Source of the DNA: Faecalicatena faecalis | GTDB lineage: Bacteria; Bacillota; Clostridia; Lachnospirales; Lachnospiraceae | Length of the DNA: 64,000 bases | Reading direction: 5' to 3' | Assembly: GCF_012524165.2 (NCBI RefSeq) | Contig: NZ_JABACJ020000003.1 | Span: 266,799 to 330,798, forward strand | In this document: piece after piece, positions 60,744 to 64,000 of the stretch | How positions within the stretch are numbered: position 1 is the first letter of the stretch | How the letters are laid out: each line of letters begins with the position of its first letter | Position numbers and translations under genes: made by a program | Notes under the pieces: generated by a model | The model's database searches: none | Told to the model about the DNA's origin: nothing | What the model saw: only the letters and a program-made list of their open reading frames with translations

Positions 60744-60829
60744 GGGCGTAAGGTCGGTATGAAAGCATCTGCACCGGCAACGAAGTTTCTATTCTTCAAT
60801 GTGCTAGAAATTCAGGAGGTATCATTACA

Positions 60830-61501
60830 ATGCGTATACTGATTATTGATGATGACGGACAGCTCTGTCAGAATCTTGCCTATCAACTCAAAAAGAAAGG
60901 GATCAATGCCGATATATGCCTAAACGGTGAGGACGGACTCGAGGCTGCGGGAAAAGACATATACGATCTGATTCTGCTCGACCGTATGCTTCCGGGGCTT
61001 TCCGGCACCGAAGTATTATCAGCCATCCGGGAGGATGGGATTCAAACGCCCGTCATTCTTGTCACCGCCTTAGGTGATATCTCCCAGCGGGTTCAGGGGC
61101 TGGATGCCGGGGCAGATGACTATCTGGTCAAGCCGATTGCCTTTGAGGAGCTGATGGCCAGAATCCGAAGTATCCAGCGAAGACCGCGAAATCTGACGGA
61201 CGGGCAGCTTCTCCGGTATCATGATCTCTCTCTCGATCTCAATTCTAAGATTTTAAGCTGCAACGGTGAGTCATGCAGTCTTTCCAGAAAGGAAGGAGAC
61301 CTGCTGGAAGTCTTTTTAAGGCATCCGGGCACGGTTCTTGCTAGGAATCTAATTCTGACCAAAGTCTGGGGAATTGATACGGAGATTGAAGACGGCAACC
61401 TGGACAATTATATCCATTTTTTAAGGAGACGGCTGAGATCGGTGCACAGTACTATGTCCATTCGAACAGTACGGGGCATCGGATATTGCCTGGAGGTGTA
61501 A
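60830..61501 (+). CDS. OmpR-family response regulator
   Basis: 223 residues. Receiver: LIIDDDGQ, phosphoacceptor in LILLDRMLPGLSG, Thr in LVTAL and Lys in YLVKPIAFEEL. A winged-helix C-terminal domain follows (SLSRKEGDLLEVFLRHPGTVLARNLILTKVWG, NYIHFLRRRLRS, VRGIGYCLEV). AGGAGG lies before the ATG. The kinase gene follows directly with no gap. It probably activates the divergent transporter operon. Confidence 0.94.
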   Translation: MRILIIDDDGQLCQNLAYQLKKKGINADICLNGEDGLEAAGKDIYDLILLDRMLPGLSGTEVLSAIREDGIQTPVILVTALGDISQRVQGLDAGADDYLVKPIAFEELMARIRSIQRRPRNLTDGQLLRYHDLSLDLNSKILSCNGESCSLSRKEGDLLEVFLRHPGTVLARNLILTKVWGIDTEIEDGNLDNYIHFLRRRLRSVHSTMSIRTVRGIGYCLEV

Positions 61502-62788
61502 ATGTTTCGAAAACTTCATCTTAAAATGACTCTTTTCTGTACGGCAGTCACGGGGGGCATCTTAATCCTCATGGCGCTTACCGGTCTGAGAGTATTTGAG
61601 TCCTTACTTGGTAAAAACGATACAGCCTCCTATGAAAAAACAGTATCCTCAGTACTTGCTTATCTTGACGGACAGAATATTCTGGATTATGACACGATCA
61701 ACAGAATTGCAGATAATAATTTTTATACGATTTCTGTCTATGACAGAGGAACCGTTTATTCCAGACATCATAGTCCAAAAGAGGAGGCTCTGATGGAGAC
61801 CGCCTGTGAAACTGCCCTTGAGAAATACAATTTTGACATACAGACCCCGCCAAAACCTGGGGCAATCATCACCACGCTAAATTTTTCGCTGGAGCTTGAC
61901 GATGTCTCTTATCTGATCACACTTGCTCCACTCACAAGGAAATACGGAACCGTATGTATAGTCATTGCTTACCAGTGCAGCCAGTTGAATCAGCAGATCT
62001 GGCTGCTTCGTTTCAGTATGCTGGCTATCATTGTCATTGCCTGTTTACTGCTGTTTCTATTTGCAAGGATTTTTTCCGCCCGTATACTAAAGCCTGTGGA
62101 GGAGAGCCGGAAAAAACAAATACAGTTTACCGCGGCTGCATCCCACGAGCTCCGCTCTCCGCTTGCCGTTATTTTATCCAGCGCAGAGACTCTGAAGGCC
62201 GCAGATGCAGGGGAAAAAGACTCCCTGTATGAGGTGATTGCATCCGAAGGCAGGCGCATGTCCCGTCTGATCGATGATATGCTTTCTCTGACCGCTGCAG
62301 ATAATCAGGTTTGGCCTATGCATCCTGTACAGGTTCCGATGGATACGATGCTGCTCGATCTGTATGAAGCCTATCTTCCGATAATCCACGAAAAAGGAAT
62401 TGATTCTACCATAGAACTGCCGGAGGATTCCCTCCCCTGCACCGTCTGCGACAGACTGCGTATGGAGCAGGTCCTGTGCATTCTGCTGGACAATGCAATC
62501 AGCTACACGACCCGGGGCGGCCGGATCACACTCGGTATCATGCAGGAAAACCGTACTCTGAAAATCTGGATTGCGAATACCGGACCGTCTATTCCCGATG
62601 AGCAAAAGGAACAGATTTTCGACCGTTTTTTCCGTGCGGACACCTCACGAAAGGATAAACAGCATTTTGGCCTCGGACTTAGTATTGCACGAGAGATTAT
62701 GCACCTGCACAAAGGAAAAATCTGGGTGGAGGATTCCCCCCTTGGAGGTCCCGTTTTCTGTCTGAGACTGCCCTGCCAGCCACAATAA
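61502..62788 (+). CDS. Sensor histidine kinase (HisKA/HATPase)
   Basis: 428 residues. Two membrane helices (about 10-30 and 167-190) frame an extracellular sensor of about 135 residues. The H-box is AAASHELRSPLAVILSSAETL with the phosphoacceptor histidine. The ATPase has the N-box LCILLDNAISYT, the G1 region WIANTGPSIPDEQKEQIFDRFFR and the G2 region HFGLGLSIAREIMHLHKGKIWV. It pairs with the preceding OmpR-type regulator. The ligand is unknown, possibly linked to the propeller/solute-binding lipoprotein. Confidence 0.93.
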   Translation: MFRKLHLKMTLFCTAVTGGILILMALTGLRVFESLLGKNDTASYEKTVSSVLAYLDGQNILDYDTINRIADNNFYTISVYDRGTVYSRHHSPKEEALMETACETALEKYNFDIQTPPKPGAIITTLNFSLELDDVSYLITLAPLTRKYGTVCIVIAYQCSQLNQQIWLLRFSMLAIIVIACLLLFLFARIFSARILKPVEESRKKQIQFTAAASHELRSPLAVILSSAETLKAADAGEKDSLYEVIASEGRRMSRLIDDMLSLTAADNQVWPMHPVQVPMDTMLLDLYEAYLPIIHEKGIDSTIELPEDSLPCTVCDRLRMEQVLCILLDNAISYTTRGGRITLGIMQENRTLKIWIANTGPSIPDEQKEQIFDRFFRADTSRKDKQHFGLGLSIAREIMHLHKGKIWVEDSPLGGPVFCLRLPCQPQ

Positions 62789-62922
62789 CCCCAGCGCTAC
62801 CCTACTTCTGCGTAGTACGATCCTTCCAAACGTTGCAGTCGCCAAAAGAGATACCTCTGAAATGGCTCGAGTATTGGCCTAACCCGCATGATTAACTGGC
62901 TGTACAACTTTTTTTAACAAAT

Positions 62923-62962
62923 AAAAAATGCCTCAAACCCTCTGTTTATAAGGGTTTGAAGC
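62923..62962 (-). terminator. Terminator of the rRNA-tRNA transcript
   Basis: GCTTCAAACCCT pairs with AGGGTTTGAGGC (12 bp, one mismatch) around 9 bases, followed on the minus strand by ATTTTTTATTTG. It lies 12 bases after tRNA-Leu. The space 62789-62922 shows no gene. Confidence 0.85.
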
Positions 62963-62974
62963 ACCTCTCACTAA

Positions 62975-63060
62975 TGCCGCAGACCGGAATCGAACCGGTA
63001 CGGGTATCACTACCCACGGGATTTTAAGTCCCGGGCGTCTGCCAGTTCCGCCACTGCGGC
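62975..63060 (-). tRNA. tRNA-Leu (anticodon TAA)
   Basis: 86 nt with a long variable arm. The acceptor GCCGCAG pairs with CTGCGGC, the discriminator is A and the anticodon loop CTTAAAA gives TAA. No CCA is encoded. Last gene of the cluster. Confidence 0.95.
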
Positions 63061-63159
63061 ATTACTGCGCCAGCTTTTAAGCTGTGTGCATCGATGCCAG
63101 GCATCGTGTCACATTTTGCAGTTAATTAAATTAAATTTTGCAGCATATTTACTGCAAAA

Positions 63160-63232
63160 TGGGACCTATAGGGCTCGAACCTATGACCCTCTGCTTGTAA
63201 GGCAGATGCTCTCCCAGCTGAGCTAAGATCCC
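63160..63232 (-). tRNA. tRNA-Val (anticodon TAC)
   Basis: 73 nt. The acceptor GGGATCT pairs with AGGTCCC, and the anticodon loop CTTACAA gives TAC. Discriminator A, no encoded CCA. Confidence 0.95.
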
Positions 63233-63288
63233 ACAATATTTAATTATCCATCGGAAAAGATTATACACCTTTTTTGCTCCGATGTCAA

Positions 63289-63362
63289 CGACCCAGAAGA
63301 GACTCGAACTCTCGACCTCCGCCGTGACAGGGCGGCGCTCTAACCAACTGAGCCACTGGGCC
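63289..63362 (-). tRNA. tRNA-Asp (anticodon GTC)
   Basis: 74 nt. The acceptor GGCCCAG pairs with CTGGGTC, and the anticodon loop CTGTCAC gives GTC. Discriminator G, no encoded CCA. Confidence 0.95.
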
Positions 63363-63374
63363 TTATTTAATTAG

Positions 63375-63448
63375 TGGACCTTCGGGGACTCGAACCCAGG
63401 ACCGATCGGTTATGAGCCGATTGCTCTAACCAACTGAGCTAAAGGTCC
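63375..63448 (-). tRNA. tRNA with anticodon CAT (elongator Met or lysidine-type Ile)
   Basis: 74 nt. The acceptor GGACCTT pairs with AAGGTCC, and the anticodon loop CTCATAA gives CAT. It is not an initiator, since the first pair is G-C. The 5' part GGACCTTTAGCTCAG resembles the Ile2 (CAT, lysidine-modified) tRNA of Bacillus as I recall it, so Ile2 is as likely as Met. Confidence 0.9.
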
Positions 63449-63476
63449 ACGTGTATTATGTCCCTTAAAGGAACAA

Positions 63477-63549
63477 AGCCGATGATCGGACTCGAACCGA
63501 TAACCTGCTGATTACAAATCAGCTGCTCTGCCAATTGAGCCACATCGGC
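63477..63549 (-). tRNA. tRNA-Thr (anticodon TGT)
   Basis: 73 nt. The acceptor GCCGATG pairs with CATCGGC, and the anticodon loop TTTGTAA gives TGT. Discriminator T, no encoded CCA. Confidence 0.95.
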
Positions 63550-63615
63550 ATACTTAGTTTTCCATTGAGTAACTAACTATTTATCATTACTCATCACCAA
63601 ATGTCCAAAACTAAA

Positions 63616-63687
63616 TGACTCCGACGGGAATCGAACCCGTGTTACCGCCGTGAAAGGGCGATGTCTTAACCGCTTGACCACGGAGCC
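63616..63687 (-). tRNA. tRNA-Glu (anticodon TTC)
   Basis: 72 nt. The acceptor GGCTCCG pairs with CGGAGTC, and the anticodon loop CTTTCAC gives TTC. Discriminator A, no encoded CCA. Confidence 0.95.
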
Positions 63688-63746
63688 TTATATTGTAACA
63701 GTCTTAACAATTTTATAGACCGTAAGTAGTGCTCACGGTCTACAAG

Positions 63747-63818
63747 CTCCCCGAGTTGGGCTCGAACCAACGACCCTTCGGTTAACAGCCGAATGCTCTA
63801 CCACTGAGCTATCGAGGA
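63747..63818 (-). tRNA. tRNA-Asn (anticodon GTT)
   Basis: 72 nt. The acceptor TCCTCGA pairs with TCGGGGA, and the anticodon loop CTGTTAA gives GTT. Discriminator G, no encoded CCA. First tRNA after the 23S gene. Confidence 0.95.
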
Positions 63819-63893
63819 ATATTACCTATAATTGTGTACCTTCAAAACTACATACAAAGAATCTTTTAAACATCCATTTCCTATCACCTTGCT

Positions 63894-64000
63894 TGGTTAT
63901 GCCCTCGACCTATTAGTAACAGTCAGCTCCATGCATTACTGCACTTCCACCTCTGCCCTATCTACCTCGTCGTCTTCAAGGGGTCTTACTAACTTGACGT
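63894..64000 (-). rRNA. 23S rRNA, 3' end (continues past the right edge)
   Basis: The minus strand reads the conserved 23S 3' terminus: GTAAGACCCCTTGAAGACGA, then CATGGAGCTGACTGTTAC, then TACTAATAGGTCGAGGGC and ATAACCA. The end at about 63894 is set by the usual AACCA terminus and may be off by a few bases. No 5S gene lies in the 75 bases before tRNA-Asn. Confidence 0.93.

Noticed and set aside
1..64000. CRISPR arrays, insertion sequences, prophage or integrative-element genes.
   Set aside because: No regularly spaced repeats, transposase, integrase or phage structural genes were seen.

Overview
The window looks like the chromosome of a strictly anaerobic gut Firmicute of the Lachnospiraceae type (class Clostridia). 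The evidence is moderate GC, AGGAGG-type ribosome sites, TTGACA/TATAAT promoters, a dlt operon, a CODH-like/Hcp redox island, LytTR and GGDEF regulators, and tRNA genes without encoded CCA. This assignment is by gene content and style, not by a database match. No phage, insertion sequence or CRISPR array is visible.

Layout. 1-752: 5' part of a DUF5060/apiosidase-like glycoside hydrolase (minus strand, runs off the left edge). 1052-1606: TetR-type regulator. 1886-6181: D-alanylation operon dltA-B-C-D, with a dltX-like micro-gene at its 3' end. 6303-14790: a compact eight-gene minus-strand operon. Its transcription order is ACS-like domain protein, CooC-type Ni ATPase, two 2-hydroxyacyl-CoA-dehydratase-family subunits, ASKHA activator, a 56-aa membrane peptide, an 898-residue Fe-S flavoprotein and HypA. 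I regard this as the best candidate for an undescribed system: an ATP-driven, nickel-linked low-potential reductase. 14969-18422: LytTR regulator, GHKL kinase, DUF3887 lipoprotein and CPBP protease. 18.7-22.3 kb: a decayed zone with two pseudogenes, a HigBA-type toxin-antitoxin pair, a second CPBP protease and a HAD hydrolase. 22.4-27.8 kb: ribose-type ABC importer with a GDSL hydrolase and a LacI regulator.

28.2-36.6 kb holds redox and stress functions: a YdeI-like protein, then an Rrf2-regulated operon (divergent CooS-like protein, ferredoxin, FAD oxidoreductase), a haem catalase and the hybrid cluster protein Hcp. 36.8-45.4 kb: GGDEF/EAL protein, biotin transporter bioY under a BirA operator, tex, an esterase, a YccF gene pair behind a yybP-ykoY-type manganese riboswitch, and an RluA-type pseudouridine synthase. 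45.4-51 kb: GntR-controlled catabolic operon (2-hydroxyacid dehydrogenase, RidA, AEC transporter, amidohydrolase, MBL-fold protein). 51.2-53.1 kb: dCache diguanylate cyclase. 53.5-62.8 kb: an OmpR-type two-component system divergent from a five-gene operon. That operon encodes a beta-propeller/solute-binding fusion lipoprotein, two sugar-type permeases, an HlyD-like adaptor and a MacB-ectodomain-like protein, with no ATPase.

62.9-64.0 kb: seven tRNA genes (Asn, Glu, Thr, CAT, Asp, Val, Leu) directly downstream of the 3' end of a 23S rRNA gene on the minus strand, with no 5S gene between. Reading starts were moved to the methionine with a ribosome site where the longest reading frame was implausible. 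Comparisons with reference families are from memory and no search was run.
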